From Neobacillus piezotolerans (GTDB lineage: Bacteria; Bacillota; Bacilli; Bacillales; Cytobacillaceae), in assembly GCF_003362805.1 (NCBI RefSeq), contig NZ_QNQT01000007.1, positions 168,057 through 232,056 on the forward strand: DNA of 64,000 nucleotides, read 5' to 3'. A model generated the notes under the pieces. It was given only the letters and a program-made list of their open reading frames with translations, did no database searches and had not been told where the DNA came from. The translations under genes and the position numbers were made by a program. Numbering within the stretch: position 1 is the stretch's first letter; the number at the start of each line of letters is the position of its first letter. Of this stretch, positions 33,577-42,383 are shown in pieces.

Positions 33577-34527
33577 TTACCCCCTCAGCCTTATCCGCGG
33601 ATCGACAACACTGTAGAGAATGTCCGCAAACAAGTTCCCGATCACAAGCATTAATGAAGAAAACAGAGTAATGGCCATGATCACGGGATAATCGAATGAG
33701 AAAATTGAAGTGACGCCCAAAAGCCCCAATCCCGGCCACGAAAAAACAGTCTCTGTGATGAATGCCCCTCCAACCAGCCCAGGTATCGACAATCCGATAA
33801 TCGTAATGATTGGCAAAAGGACATTCCTCAGGACATGGCGGAACAGCACCGTTGTCTTATTGGCCCCATAAGCGTACTGGATTTGGACATAGTCCTCTTC
33901 CAGTTGATGGATGGTACTCGAACGGATATACCTCATATAGACTGAAACATTCTGAAAAGCGAGAACGGTGCACGGAAGAATTCCGTGTTTGATAATATCC
34001 CACACAGAATCGCTGCCAACCGTACGCATCCCCATGCTTGGCAGCAGCCCCCATTTGAGTGAAAACAGGTAAATCAGCATTAAGGCAAACCAGAAAATCG
34101 GGATCGAAATGCCTATATATGAGATTAAATTTGCAATCCGGTCAAAGAGCGAATTCTTTTTCACCGCCGTAAACAATCCAAGGGGAATGGCAATAATCAA
34201 GGTTACGATAAGTGAAACCCCCATCAGCCCGACCGTCGCTGGCAGGCGCTCAAGAATCATGTCCAGCACCGGACGCTTGGTAATCATGGAATAGCCAAAA
34301 TTTCCAACAAAAATATTCTGAAGCCATAAAAAATACTGAATATATATCGGCTTATCAAGACCGAGGCTTTGGCGTATTCGCTCTACATCTTCAGGGGCCA
34401 TATCCGGGGTGACAAAGCTCCTCACCGGGTCGCCCGGGGCCAGTTTGATTAGCAGGAAGGCTATCATGGAAATGATGATCAACAGCGGAATTGCATTGAG
34501 CAGCCTCTTCACTATTATTCTTTTCAC
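33577..34527 (-). CDS. Peptide ABC transporter permease (OppB/DppB type)
   Basis: Membrane permease of 316 residues with six helices. It begins with IVKRLLNAIPLLIIISMIAF and then LLIKLAPGDPVRSFV, and has the contact loop QLEEDYVQIQYAYGANKTTVLFRHVLRN and the family C-terminus ADILYSVVDPRIRL. It forms the channel with the OppC-type permease. Start ATG 34527 with AGGAGGT before it. About 110 bases and a hairpin separate it from the binding-protein gene upstream. Confidence 0.93.
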   Translation of the reverse strand: MKRIIVKRLLNAIPLLIIISMIAFLLIKLAPGDPVRSFVTPDMAPEDVERIRQSLGLDKPIYIQYFLWLQNIFVGNFGYSMITKRPVLDMILERLPATVGLMGVSLIVTLIIAIPLGLFTAVKKNSLFDRIANLISYIGISIPIFWFALMLIYLFSLKWGLLPSMGMRTVGSDSVWDIIKHGILPCTVLAFQNVSVYMRYIRSSTIHQLEEDYVQIQYAYGANKTTVLFRHVLRNVLLPIITIIGLSIPGLVGGAFITETVFSWPGLGLLGVTSIFSFDYPVIMAITLFSSLMLVIGNLFADILYSVVDPRIRLRG

Positions 34528-34596
34528 GCGTGTACCTCCTTATGGAATGCCAAAAGCCCTTTGGCAGGCTGAGTACCGCCCATACGTATTAAAACC

Positions 34597-34632
34597 GCAA
34601 AAAAGCTGATGCTTTTATCAGCTTTTTTGCAA
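34597..34632 (-). terminator. Intra-operon hairpin between binding protein and permease genes
   Basis: AAAAAAGCTGAT, short loop, ATCAGCTTTTTT: a terminator-like hairpin with T-run on either strand. Placed after the binding-protein gene, it probably limits read-through so that the binding protein is made in excess, or stabilises its mRNA. Confidence 0.8.
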
Positions 34633-34637
34633 AGGAA

Positions 34638-36236
34638 CTATTCAACTTGATAAATTTTCGAGAGATCTTCAACCATCGTAACAGGAATCAGCTTTGCTTC
34701 CTCAATGCCGGCAAATTTCTTATCAACGGCTAGGCTTGCCTTTGGATAGGCTAGCGGGAGATAAGGAACGTCCTGTGCCACGGTTTCTTGGATTTGCTTG
34801 TATAAATCCGCGCGTTTTTCTTTATCCGTTTCTACTGCCGCTTGATCCCAAAGCTTATCGAATTCAGCATTTTTGTAACGGGCAAAGTTGTATGCGGCAT
34901 CGCTCTGGAACAGTGTCTTGTAGACGTCCGGCTCTGGTCCCATGATGTATCCGCCGAAGCTGATATCATAGTCGGTGGTTGCCATATCCAGTGTCTTCTG
35001 GCCATACGCGCTTGGATCCATCGGCGTCAGCTCCACCTTCAAACCAATTTCCTGAAGCTTCTGCTGTGTGTAAAGCGCAAGGCTTTCCATGATTTTATTG
35101 TTGTTTGCGTAAATAACACGGAGCGTATGCCCTTCTTTAATACCGCCCTTTTTCAAAAGCTCTTTCGCTTTTGATTGGCTATAATCATATGTCGTAATGT
35201 CCTGGGTGTGGTGCATTGTATCAGGAGTAAGGACCGATGCAGCAGGCTCGGCAAAATCGGCCGAAATAAACGCTGAATCAATCAGCTCCTTTTTATCAAG
35301 CGCATGGGCTACAGCCTGGCGAAGTTCCTTGCTTTGGACAGCCTTGCTGTTCAGGTTGAATGCCATGTAAAAGAGCCGTCCTTCAGGGAATCGATGCATA
35401 TTAAACTTTCCTGTTGCATCCAGCTTCTTATAATCCTGTGGGTCAATAAGCCTCATGTTTACTTCGCCATTTTGAAGTGAAATATTCGCAGTGTTTGGAT
35501 CCTTCACAACCCTGTAAACGATGGAATCCAATTTTGCCTTTCCTGCAAAATAATCATCGAAACGGTCAAGCTGGACATATTGGTCCGATTTGAACTCCTT
35601 GAATTTGAAAGGACCGGAGCCGACTGGCGCCTGGTTCTTTTCACTCTTCATCAAATCGGTTTCCCCTTCAAACACGTGCTTAGGAATCGGGAAGAAATCG
35701 TTCAATGCCCCTTCAAAGGAAGCAGTTACCTGCGGAAGGATGAACTTTACTGTCAATTCATCCACTTTTTCCACTTTTAAGGGCTGGCCGTCGAAAACAA
35801 GGCTGCCGCGAATCGAACTGCTCTGTTTTTCATCCAGAATTGAATCGATTGTAAACACAATGTCATCCGCTGTTATCTTTTGTCCATCATGCCATTTCAA
35901 ATTGTCTTTTAGCTTCAATGTCCATGTCAGTTGGTCCTCTGACGGTTCAAAGCTCTCTGCCAGGACAAACTTCTTTTTGCCGCCATCCTCCATGAAATAA
36001 AGAGGGGCATAAAGCGCTTGTTGTACTGTAAGTGTAACGCGGTCATTCGCATAAAGCGGGTTCATCACCTGGGGATTGTCGGAAACCGCAATTGTCAGCG
36101 TACCGCCTTCTTTAGCGGTACCTTTTCCCTCATTCCCGCTAGATGGTTTGGATGAATCTTTGTCCCCTGAGCAAGCTGCCAACGTTAGCAACAATGCTAA
36201 AATCAAGGCGGATAAAGATAGTAATCTCTTATTCAT
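34638..36236 (-). CDS. Peptide-binding lipoprotein (OppA/DppE type, SBP family 5)
   Basis: Extracellular substrate-binding lipoprotein of 532 residues. The signal peptide ends LAAC with lipidated Cys22, then a Gly/Ser/Lys-rich linker. The mature chain has the family 5 signature region (LKDNLKWHDGQKITADDIVFTID, about residues 110-132), LRQAVAHALDKKELID (about 275) and PGSGPF-type turn (APVGSGPFKFKEF). It delivers peptides, or possibly nickel chelates or other ligands of this family, to the permease pair. ATG 36236 with AGGAGG before it is preferred over 36272. It is the first gene of the operon. Confidence 0.92.
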   Translation of the reverse strand: MNKRLLSLSALILALLLTLAACSGDKDSSKPSSGNEGKGTAKEGGTLTIAVSDNPQVMNPLYANDRVTLTVQQALYAPLYFMEDGGKKKFVLAESFEPSEDQLTWTLKLKDNLKWHDGQKITADDIVFTIDSILDEKQSSSIRGSLVFDGQPLKVEKVDELTVKFILPQVTASFEGALNDFFPIPKHVFEGETDLMKSEKNQAPVGSGPFKFKEFKSDQYVQLDRFDDYFAGKAKLDSIVYRVVKDPNTANISLQNGEVNMRLIDPQDYKKLDATGKFNMHRFPEGRLFYMAFNLNSKAVQSKELRQAVAHALDKKELIDSAFISADFAEPAASVLTPDTMHHTQDITTYDYSQSKAKELLKKGGIKEGHTLRVIYANNNKIMESLALYTQQKLQEIGLKVELTPMDPSAYGQKTLDMATTDYDISFGGYIMGPEPDVYKTLFQSDAAYNFARYKNAEFDKLWDQAAVETDKEKRADLYKQIQETVAQDVPYLPLAYPKASLAVDKKFAGIEEAKLIPVTMVEDLSKIYQVE

Positions 36237-36305
36237 TTTTTTGCCTCCTATGAAACTATTGATGCCTTTCATCTAAAACTTAATTCCTAGTTTTCCAATA
36301 AGATT

Positions 36306-36334
36306 AATTTATCACCAGAGGAAATAGAAGTCAA
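36306..36334 (-). promoter_or_regulatory. Candidate sigmaA promoter of the peptide importer operon
   Basis: On the minus strand TTGACT (36334-36329), a 17-base spacer, and TAAATT (36311-36306). It would start transcription about 60 bases before the lipoprotein ATG. The rest of the gap to 36670 has a small hairpin (ATAGCCGG/CCGGCTA near 36630) and no gene. Confidence 0.5.
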
Positions 36335-36671
36335 TCTATCTTCGCATTGAAACTTTATACACTATACCACCAAATTCGCTACATATTAAACAATTCACAA
36401 ATTATTACCAATCTGTATTTTCTTTGAAAATGCCAGATAGGAATTGAGAAATTAGATACATGTTATTCAGTATTCATAATCCTCTCGCAAAAAAGGACAC
36501 CTCCTTTGATTTGTATTTCTTTTAATGAGATAGTGTTAAACGAGTAAAGGAGAAAACATCTTGTCGTTAAAGTATGAGTGAGTTTTGAAAAGTATGATTC
36601 AGCATGTCAGCCTGTCAAAACCGAATAGCCGGCGATTCCGGCTAGCTTAACCAAATAGGTTTTCACAATCA

Positions 36672-36710
36672 CAAAGGGAGAGCACCAATGAATAGGATGC
36701 TCTCCCTTTA
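36672..36710 (-). terminator. Hairpin after the YjbR-like gene
   Basis: AAAGGGAGAGCA pairs with TGCTCTCCCTTT across a 13-base loop, just after the YjbR-like stop on the minus strand. The following T-run is weak (TTTG). Confidence 0.65.
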
Positions 36711-36721
36711 ACATTAATCCT

Positions 36722-37093
36722 TCACTTCTCCACTGAATCCATCCACTGCTTAACCATACGCTTCGGTGCAGCCCGCAAATAGGCTTCATGAATTAGGCCG
36801 GCCAATTCGTTCCACTGTTCCCCAGCAGGATTTTGAATGGATACCCAGCCATGATGCCCTATGTACGGAGTTTTGAAAAAATGCTCTTGCTGAAGCAAAA
36901 ACTCCTGAGTTTCCCGGTCCGACTTGAATGACACGTTGAATCCATTTTTGCCTTCACCTGAAATCACAAATGATTTTCCGTTGATTTTAAACGTCTTGTG
37001 GCCAAAGCCATCAACGATTTCAACGGCTTCCGGAAGTGAAAGGCAAATCTTCCGAAGAGATTCCAGCATGCCCTCGTTTTCTTGTGAAATCAT
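36722..37093 (-). CDS. MmcQ/YjbR family protein
   Basis: Protein of 123 residues of the MmcQ/YjbR (CyaY-like fold) family. The pattern is clear: LRKICLSLPEAVEIVDGFGHKTFKINGK, then FNVSFKSDRETQEFLLQQEHFFKTPYIGHHGWVSI and LAGLIHEAYLRAAPKR. The family is often called DNA-binding, but its role is not established. The gene lies 17 bases after a VOC-family gene on the same strand and may be co-transcribed with it. Confidence 0.82.
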   Translation of the reverse strand: MISQENEGMLESLRKICLSLPEAVEIVDGFGHKTFKINGKSFVISGEGKNGFNVSFKSDRETQEFLLQQEHFFKTPYIGHHGWVSIQNPAGEQWNELAGLIHEAYLRAAPKRMVKQWMDSVEK

Positions 37094-37110
37094 CGCTTTA
37101 TTACCGGATC

Positions 37111-37509
37111 CTATTTTGCATTCTCATCAGGCTGATGGATTCCAAATACATTTCCTTCAGTATCAAGATAGTATCCTTGCCACGCCATTCCAGGAAGGGG
37201 ATGCTTCGGCATTGCGACTTTGCCGCCATTTTCAAGAATTTTCGCCTCAGTGGAATCGTAATCTCCTACTCCCATTGTACAAGCGAAACCATTCATAGCT
37301 TGGTTAGGCACAGGCCGGGCGCCTTGCCGTTTCATTAAAGCCCCATTGATACCCATTTCATCATCGGAACCAGTCACGGCTCCAAAGTACGGCATGCCTG
37401 CATACTCGCTCCAATCCTGGAATGTCCAGCCGAAAACCTCGCCATAAAACTTTTTTGCCCGTTCCATGTCGTCCACATGGATTTCGAAATGAATCAATCT
37501 TCCCATCAT
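37111..37509 (-). CDS. VOC family (glyoxalase/bleomycin-resistance-like) protein
   Basis: Protein of about 132 residues with one glyoxalase-type domain pair: GRLIHFEIHVDDMERAKKFYGEVFGW at the start, and GYYLDTEGNVFGIHQPDE at the end. His (HFEIHV) and the terminal Glu/His region could bind a metal as in related proteins. Substrate unknown. The start is one of the two adjacent ATGs at 37509/37506; the Shine-Dalgarno is weak (GGGTGTGGG). Confidence 0.82.
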   Translation of the reverse strand: MMGRLIHFEIHVDDMERAKKFYGEVFGWTFQDWSEYAGMPYFGAVTGSDDEMGINGALMKRQGARPVPNQAMNGFACTMGVGDYDSTEAKILENGGKVAMPKHPLPGMAWQGYYLDTEGNVFGIHQPDENAK

Positions 37510-37635
37510 CCCACACCCATTCAATTAAAATTATCCTCCGCCATCAATCGTTTCTCAAGGTGCTATTGATAATTATACCCTTAACCAACAGGAATAAATA
37601 CACTATTCAGAATTGCCGGTCATTTATTTTATTAA

Positions 37636-37697
37636 AAAACAAAAAGTGCCTGACCTCACGTTTGTCACAGTAAGCAAAAGAGGTTACAGGCACTGTT
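37636..37697 (-). terminator. Terminator of the DUF1456 gene
   Basis: On the minus strand AGTGCCTG and ACCTC pair with GAGGT and CAGGCACT across a long loop, followed by TTTTTGTTTTTT. Confidence 0.72.
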
Positions 37698-37706
37698 ATT
37701 TAAGAA

Positions 37707-38219
37707 CTATCCTCTATACTTAAAAGCCAGTCCTTTCAAGAAGTTCCGGGCGTATTTATCTCCGCATTCTTTATAATTCTTATGGCCCTTTTTCCTTAAT
37801 AACGCACCAAGCTCCCCTTTTGTGATTGTCACCCCGGTCGAAGACAAAATATCAATCATGTCTTCACTTGTTAAGGCGAGGGCGATTTTCAGTTTCTTTA
37901 AGAGCACATTGTTTACGGGTTCATTGCTCTTTAAAGCCGCAGGAGTTTGTTCGGGCTGTCCAGGTTTTTGTTCCTGATGCCCTCTTTTAAAAATAATCAG
38001 ACCGTTCAAGAAGGACTCAAGCTTACCGTTATTGATTTTTATAATGCCTTCTTCCTCGAGGGAGTCTTCATCCTCATAACCGTCCTTTGGTTTCGTGAGC
38101 ATCTTCTTGACTTCATCCCTGGTGGTTTCAATACCGCCCAGTTTAAAAATCTTCACCATATCAATATCTTTAATATCCAGTGCATACCGAATTCTAATTA
38201 ATATATCATTGTTTTCCAA
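37707..38219 (-). CDS. DUF1456 (YehS-like) protein
   Basis: Protein of 170 residues with two copies of the DUF1456 unit. First copy: NNDILIRIRYALDIKDIDMVKIFKLGG...TRDEVKKML. Second copy: NNVLLKKLKIALALTSEDMIDILSSTGVTITKGELGALLRK. A charged linker with LNGLIIFKRG joins them. The family is common in Gram-negatives and Bacilli; function unknown. The start is the TTG at 38219, 8 bases after CAGGAGG; the longer frame has no Shine-Dalgarno. Confidence 0.82.
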   Translation of the reverse strand: MENNDILIRIRYALDIKDIDMVKIFKLGGIETTRDEVKKMLTKPKDGYEDEDSLEEEGIIKINNGKLESFLNGLIIFKRGHQEQKPGQPEQTPAALKSNEPVNNVLLKKLKIALALTSEDMIDILSSTGVTITKGELGALLRKKGHKNYKECGDKYARNFLKGLAFKYRG

Positions 38220-38375
38220 CGAAAAACCTCCTGTGTCCATCCTGTTTCTTCTATTATTACTCAACTAGCCTACAGAATTCTACTTCAGTTAAGTGAATCG
38301 CGCAACTATCCTCATAACGACAAATGGTATCCGAATGCACCCATTCGAATACCATAGTATTTTTAAAAATAAGAA

Positions 38376-38846
38376 TCAATCTCTTTCCCTAACCCTCTGC
38401 GTATCGCGGATGTTCTTTTGGATCGTAATGGCCGCAAACAGGCTAAGTACAAATGACATTCCATAAAAGCCCTTCTCGCTTAAATCAATGCTTCCCGCAT
38501 TGTATAGACCGATGGCCATTAATGAAATCGCTACAATAAGCGCAAACCAGCTGATACCATAATAAATGTTCGTAACTGGTATTCCTTCATCCTTATCCCT
38601 TACCGCTTTTTGCAAGGACACGGCGGAATAAAGGCCGAAAACCAAAACAGCAAAGTAATAACCCTTTTCATTCAGCTGCATCCCCGCATTCCATAAGCCA
38701 ATAAGATAAGCTGTAACACCAACTAAAAGTGCTGCCCAGGAAGCACCCACAAAAGCCCCAGTCGGTTCCCCCTCTTTCCGCTCCACCTTCTTTTTCAAAT
38801 CAGGCTGTTTCCCTTTATCCAACACAACCTCTTGCTCAGTTGCCAT
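38376..38846 (-). CDS. YiaA/YiaB-like membrane protein
   Basis: Protein of 156 residues. A charged N-terminus of about 35 residues precedes two copies of the YiaA/B two-helix unit: [46 protein letters not shown] and [46 protein letters not shown], each followed by a charged RDKD/RDTQ segment. Function unknown. ATG 38846 with GGAGGGGAGG before it is the start. Confidence 0.82.
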   Translation of the reverse strand: MATEQEVVLDKGKQPDLKKKVERKEGEPTGAFVGASWAALLVGVTAYLIGLWNAGMQLNEKGYYFAVLVFGLYSAVSLQKAVRDKDEGIPVTNIYYGISWFALIVAISLMAIGLYNAGSIDLSEKGFYGMSFVLSLFAAITIQKNIRDTQRVRERD

Positions 38847-39025
38847 TGAAAGCCTCCCCTCCGCCTTTTCCAATAATAATGGAGCACCGCAGATACACTG
38901 GAGTGCTCCTACATACATCCATTATATAGAAAATTCTAACAATACGTAAATGTTTTTCCTTATTATGTAGCTTATTGGAAAAGGCAGCCGAGTAGGCAAC
39001 GCAAGGCGGGGAGCCATTTTCAAAT

Positions 39026-39589
39026 TCAGATCCTTAGCAATCCCCGGAAACCCCTGGCGGCATAATAGGATTCCGCTCCGTTGTGATACACAAAGACAGT
39101 GTCGTAACGGCGGTCACAAAAGATTGCGCCACCGAGTTTTCTAATTTTCTCAGGTGTTTTTACCCAGCTTGATGTTTTCGTATCGAAGCACCCAAGTTTC
39201 TGCAGCTCCCGGTATTGTTCTTCCGTTAAAATTTCAATACCGATGTCAGCAGCCATGTCCACGGCACTAGTTTGTGGTTTGTGCTGTTTCCTTGACTCCA
39301 GCGCTTCACGGTCATAGCAAACACTTCTCCGTCCTTTTGGGCTCTCCGCTGAACAATCGCAAAAAATGTACTCTCCCGCCTTTTCATCGAAACCAATCAC
39401 ATCCGGCTCGCCTTCGGTTCTCTCCATTTCGTTAAGCGACCACAGTTTTTCAGGGTTAGCTTCTAGCTTTTCTAGTACGTTATCCCATTCAAGTCCGTTA
39501 TGGCGATTCATGTTTTTCTCAAATCGGGATTTCAATGTTCTTAGTATTTCTTTATGTTGTTCCGGGGACAAATATTTTTCAGTTTCCAT
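39026..39589 (-). CDS. DUF4256 family protein
   Basis: Soluble protein of 187 residues matching the DUF4256 pattern: ILRTLKSRFEKNMNRHNGLEW at the start, GGEPDVIGFDEKAGEYIFCDCSAESPKGRRSVCYD in the middle (two Cys), LEILTEEQYRELQKLGCFDTKTSSWVKTP and IFCDRRYDTVFVYHNGAESYYAARGFRGLLRI at the end. Function unknown. It stands alone on the minus strand. Confidence 0.85.
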   Translation of the reverse strand: METEKYLSPEQHKEILRTLKSRFEKNMNRHNGLEWDNVLEKLEANPEKLWSLNEMERTEGEPDVIGFDEKAGEYIFCDCSAESPKGRRSVCYDREALESRKQHKPQTSAVDMAADIGIEILTEEQYRELQKLGCFDTKTSSWVKTPEKIRKLGGAIFCDRRYDTVFVYHNGAESYYAARGFRGLLRI

Positions 39590-39655
39590 ATCAATTCTCC
39601 TGGTATACGCTGATTTTATCTGTTTTTAAAAAATTCCTTATTGCTTGGCTGACAA

Positions 39656-40510
39656 TTAAATACGCAATAAAGCGCCATTCGGCTTTGGCAGCTCTTGTTC
39701 TGTTATTTGATTCATTTTACAAAAATGTTCAAAAAATTGTTGTGCCAGCGCCCGTTCCTCCGGTTCACTTTTCAACGCAACAATATCAAACAAAATTTGA
39801 GCCATCCATGAATTATCAAAATAACGGTATTTACCTGTATTCCATGTCATCTTTTTGGGGAACTTCTCATTTACGTAATATTTCCAGAAAAGCATCTGAT
39901 TCGATTCTTGTTCGGTAAGTTGGAGTCTGTATGTTGAATGAGCAGGAATATATCCATCTTCACAAAGCTTACCAATAAAGTCTTCATTCACCATATAGAC
40001 ACCTAAGATACGTCTGTCTTTTTCAGGCATCCCGGCATCTATTGCTGTTAAAAGGACAGCGCTATTTTGGTGCAAGCGGATGGGTTTGTTCGGCTTTCCC
40101 TGGTTTTTACCACTTTTTATTTCGCCTGAAAAAACCTTCCACTCTGAAAATGAACTATTCTGTTCTTCTGTGTCACACCAAAAAACCATTTGTGATTCGG
40201 GATGGAGTTTATTATTTTTCATAAGTTTTTCATGTTCCAAGCGAAGTTCCTGGTTTTTTCGCTGCAGTTTTTTCTCCTCTTCCCTCTTCCATTCTTCCTC
40301 CTTTCGTTCGAGTTCCTTTTCTTGAATTATTTTTTCAAGTGAATTAGCCATAATCTTATCATGCAGTTTTAAGTGCTTTCCAAATACATCGGGAAAAACA
40401 AACTTTTTATTTTCCGATGCGAAATTAATTTCAATAACAGAATCATTATGTCTGACTATATTACCCATGCCAAAACGCTCGTGTGTAACTTTCTTATTGA
40501 TTAGATTCAT
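39656..40510 (-). CDS. Unknown protein with coiled-coil and CarD/Tudor-like N-terminus
   Basis: Protein of 284 residues that I do not recognise. Residues 5-45 (VTHERFGMGNIVRHNDSVIEINFASENKKFVFP) look like the small SH3-like 'VxHxxFGxGxI' domain found at the ends of helicases and in other Bacillus proteins. Residues 50-95 are a charged coiled coil rich in Glu, Lys and Arg. The remainder contains MVFWCDTEEQNSSFSEW and LLTAIDAGMPEKDRRILGVYMVNEDFIG, a conserved-looking alpha/beta domain. A nucleic-acid link is possible but unproven. The upstream gene is in the opposite half of the gap at 40511-40899. Confidence 0.65.
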   Translation of the reverse strand: MNLINKKVTHERFGMGNIVRHNDSVIEINFASENKKFVFPDVFGKHLKLHDKIMANSLEKIIQEKELERKEEEWKREEEKKLQRKNQELRLEHEKLMKNNKLHPESQMVFWCDTEEQNSSFSEWKVFSGEIKSGKNQGKPNKPIRLHQNSAVLLTAIDAGMPEKDRRILGVYMVNEDFIGKLCEDGYIPAHSTYRLQLTEQESNQMLFWKYYVNEKFPKKMTWNTGKYRYFDNSWMAQILFDIVALKSEPEERALAQQFFEHFCKMNQITEQELPKPNGALLRI

Positions 40511-40721
40511 TCTTTTAGTCCTCCTAACAGAATAAAAACTCGATTACGATTGGAGAGTAAAACCCACACAACTGTTTGATTATTTCTTCGGCCTAAAAAA
40601 GATAGTAAAAAAACGTATCCTTAATTCTAACTGCAATTAATACAGCAGAATTCGGAATACGATCAAAAAAGCAATTATAAGGCTATTGTAACATTTTTGC
40701 GAAAATATCGCAAATTTATTG

Positions 40722-40751
40722 TTGACAACCCGATTTATAGTAATGTAAAAT
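40722..40751 (+). promoter_or_regulatory. Promoter-like sequence in a 390-base gap
   Basis: TTGACA (40722-40727), 18-base spacer, TAAAAT (40746-40751), on the plus strand. No gene follows on this strand before the convergent RlmCD gene, so it could make a short or antisense RNA, or be chance in AT-rich sequence. Confidence 0.3.
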
Positions 40752-40789
40752 AAAAGTTTTGTTATATGGAATAACCTCAAATAACTATA

Positions 40790-40838
40790 AAATAAAGCCC
40801 CCAAAAAGCTGCAAAACTTCTTGAGGGAGCTTATAAAT
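40790..40838 (-). terminator. Probable terminator of the RlmCD gene
   Basis: On the minus strand AAGCTCCCTCAAGAAG pairs imperfectly with CTTTTTGGGGGCTT, followed by TATTTTAT. It lies about 60 bases after the RlmCD stop. Confidence 0.5.
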
Positions 40839-40899
40839 ATTAGCGGTTTACCGAGCAAAAAATGGATTAGCCAAGAAGGTAAAGATCTTGCCTCTACTA

Positions 40900-42279
40900 T
40901 TATTTTAATATCAACTGCGTGATGCACTCAACATGAGCGGTTTGTGGAAACATATCAACCGGCTGGATGTATTCAACTTTGAATTTTGGGCTTAGTGTCT
41001 GGATGTCCCTTGCAAGCGTGGATGGATTGCAGGACACATAGACAATTTTTTGAGGTTTGACTTTTAACAGTGTTTCCAGCAGTTTGCCGTCGAGGCCTGT
41101 CCGCGGCGGGTCGACGATGACGACGTCGGGCCTCCAGCCTTCTTTTGTCCACTTCGGCAGCCATTCTTCCGCCTTGCCCGTTACATAAGTTGCATGCTCC
41201 ATGCCATGTCTGGCGGCGTTTTTCTTTGCGTCTTCAATCGATTCGGGGATGATGTCCATTCCACGGATTTCGCCAGCCTGGCCGGCGACCCAAAGTCCAA
41301 TCGTTCCAACCCCGCAGTACGCGTCAACGACTTTTTCCACCCCGGTCAGCATGGCCGCTTTTTTCACTTCATCATAAAGCTTAATAGTCTGGACGGGATT
41401 CAGCTGAAAGAACGTACGTGCTGAAAGCTCGAACTGCAAGTCCCCGAGTGTCTCCTGGATGAAGTCACTGCCGGACAGTGTGGCTGTCTCTTTTCCAAAA
41501 ATGAGCGAAGTCCGTTCCCCGTTGATATTTTGGACAATTGACTTAACACCTGGAAGCCTTTTCGTAATTTCCTCTATTATTAATTCTTTTTTCGGAAGAT
41601 CCTTTTGCGTCGTAATCAGGACAACCTGGAGCTCCTTGGACTGGATGCCAACACGGGTGACAATGGTCCGGACGATTCCTTTCCGGGTTTTTTCATTATA
41701 AATCGGGATGCGGAGATCCTGGAGAATCTGCCTTACCTTTAAAGTCGCATCAGTCGTGGCGGAATGTTGGACGGCGCATTGCTCGATGTTGATGAGTTTA
41801 TGTGAATTCAGACCGTATAGTCCGGCGAGCACATTGCCCTTTTCGACGCCAACCTGGAAACTGCTTTTGTTCCGGTAAGCCCACGGGTCTTCCATGCCGA
41901 TCATCGGGCGGACATCGATTTCTTCGAGGTTCAGCTTAGTATGCCGCTCTAGTGACTGAAGGACGATGTCGCGTTTTTCGACAAGCTGCCGTTCATACTT
42001 GAGATGCTGGAGCTGGCAGCCGCCGCACTGTTCATAAACCGGGCATGGCGGCGCCACCCGGTATGGCGACGCTTTGCGGATTTTTTTGATACGGGCTTCG
42101 GCAAACTTCGGATTGATTTTGGTCGCTTCGACGACGACTTCCTCGCCGGGCAGCGCGCCGGGAACAAATACGACCTGCCTTTTGAAATAGCCGACGCCCT
42201 CCCCATTGATTCCGAGCCTCTTAATCGTCAGCGGGAAAGTTTGCTTTTGTTCTATTTTAATTGCCTGTTCTTTTTTCAT
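40900..42279 (-). CDS. rlmCD: 23S rRNA (uracil-5-)-methyltransferase RlmCD (RumA family)
   Basis: SAM-dependent RNA methyltransferase of 459 residues. An N-terminal TRAM domain ([17 protein letters not shown]...[14 protein letters not shown]) is followed by the iron-sulfur Cys cluster [14 protein letters not shown] (about residues 78-91) with a further Cys at EQCAVQ. The methyltransferase domain has [19 protein letters not shown] (SAM site), VDPPRTGLD and the catalytic-Cys motif [14 protein letters not shown]. In B. subtilis the single enzyme RlmCD makes m5U747 and m5U1939 of 23S rRNA. ATG 42279 is preferred; GGAG lies 9 bases before it. Confidence 0.92.
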   Translation of the reverse strand: MKKEQAIKIEQKQTFPLTIKRLGINGEGVGYFKRQVVFVPGALPGEEVVVEATKINPKFAEARIKKIRKASPYRVAPPCPVYEQCGGCQLQHLKYERQLVEKRDIVLQSLERHTKLNLEEIDVRPMIGMEDPWAYRNKSSFQVGVEKGNVLAGLYGLNSHKLINIEQCAVQHSATTDATLKVRQILQDLRIPIYNEKTRKGIVRTIVTRVGIQSKELQVVLITTQKDLPKKELIIEEITKRLPGVKSIVQNINGERTSLIFGKETATLSGSDFIQETLGDLQFELSARTFFQLNPVQTIKLYDEVKKAAMLTGVEKVVDAYCGVGTIGLWVAGQAGEIRGMDIIPESIEDAKKNAARHGMEHATYVTGKAEEWLPKWTKEGWRPDVVIVDPPRTGLDGKLLETLLKVKPQKIVYVSCNPSTLARDIQTLSPKFKVEYIQPVDMFPQTAHVECITQLILK

Positions 42280-42317
42280 GTTGGTCAACTCCGTTTATAT
42301 CCCTCTTATAAAATGAA

Positions 42318-42383
42318 ACATGGGGTACGTATCTTGCTTCACTTTTTAAAATAAAGCGTGGGATGCGTCTCCTGCTTCATTCA
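42318..42383. repeat. Palindromic copy of the GAAGCAGGGGACG element
   Basis: ATGGGGTACGTATCTTGCTTCAC and GTGGGATGCGTCTCCTGCTTCATTC are two similar arms in direct and inverted arrangement. The TGA stop of the glycosylase gene is the first codon of the right arm (TGAAGCAGG on the minus strand), as in the copies at 10307 and 5205. Confidence 0.65.

Noticed and set aside
40637..40927. 96-codon minus-strand frame after the RlmCD gene
   Set aside because: AT-rich, Lys/Ile/Phe-rich translation with no Shine-Dalgarno; it overlaps the probable terminator and the RlmCD end.
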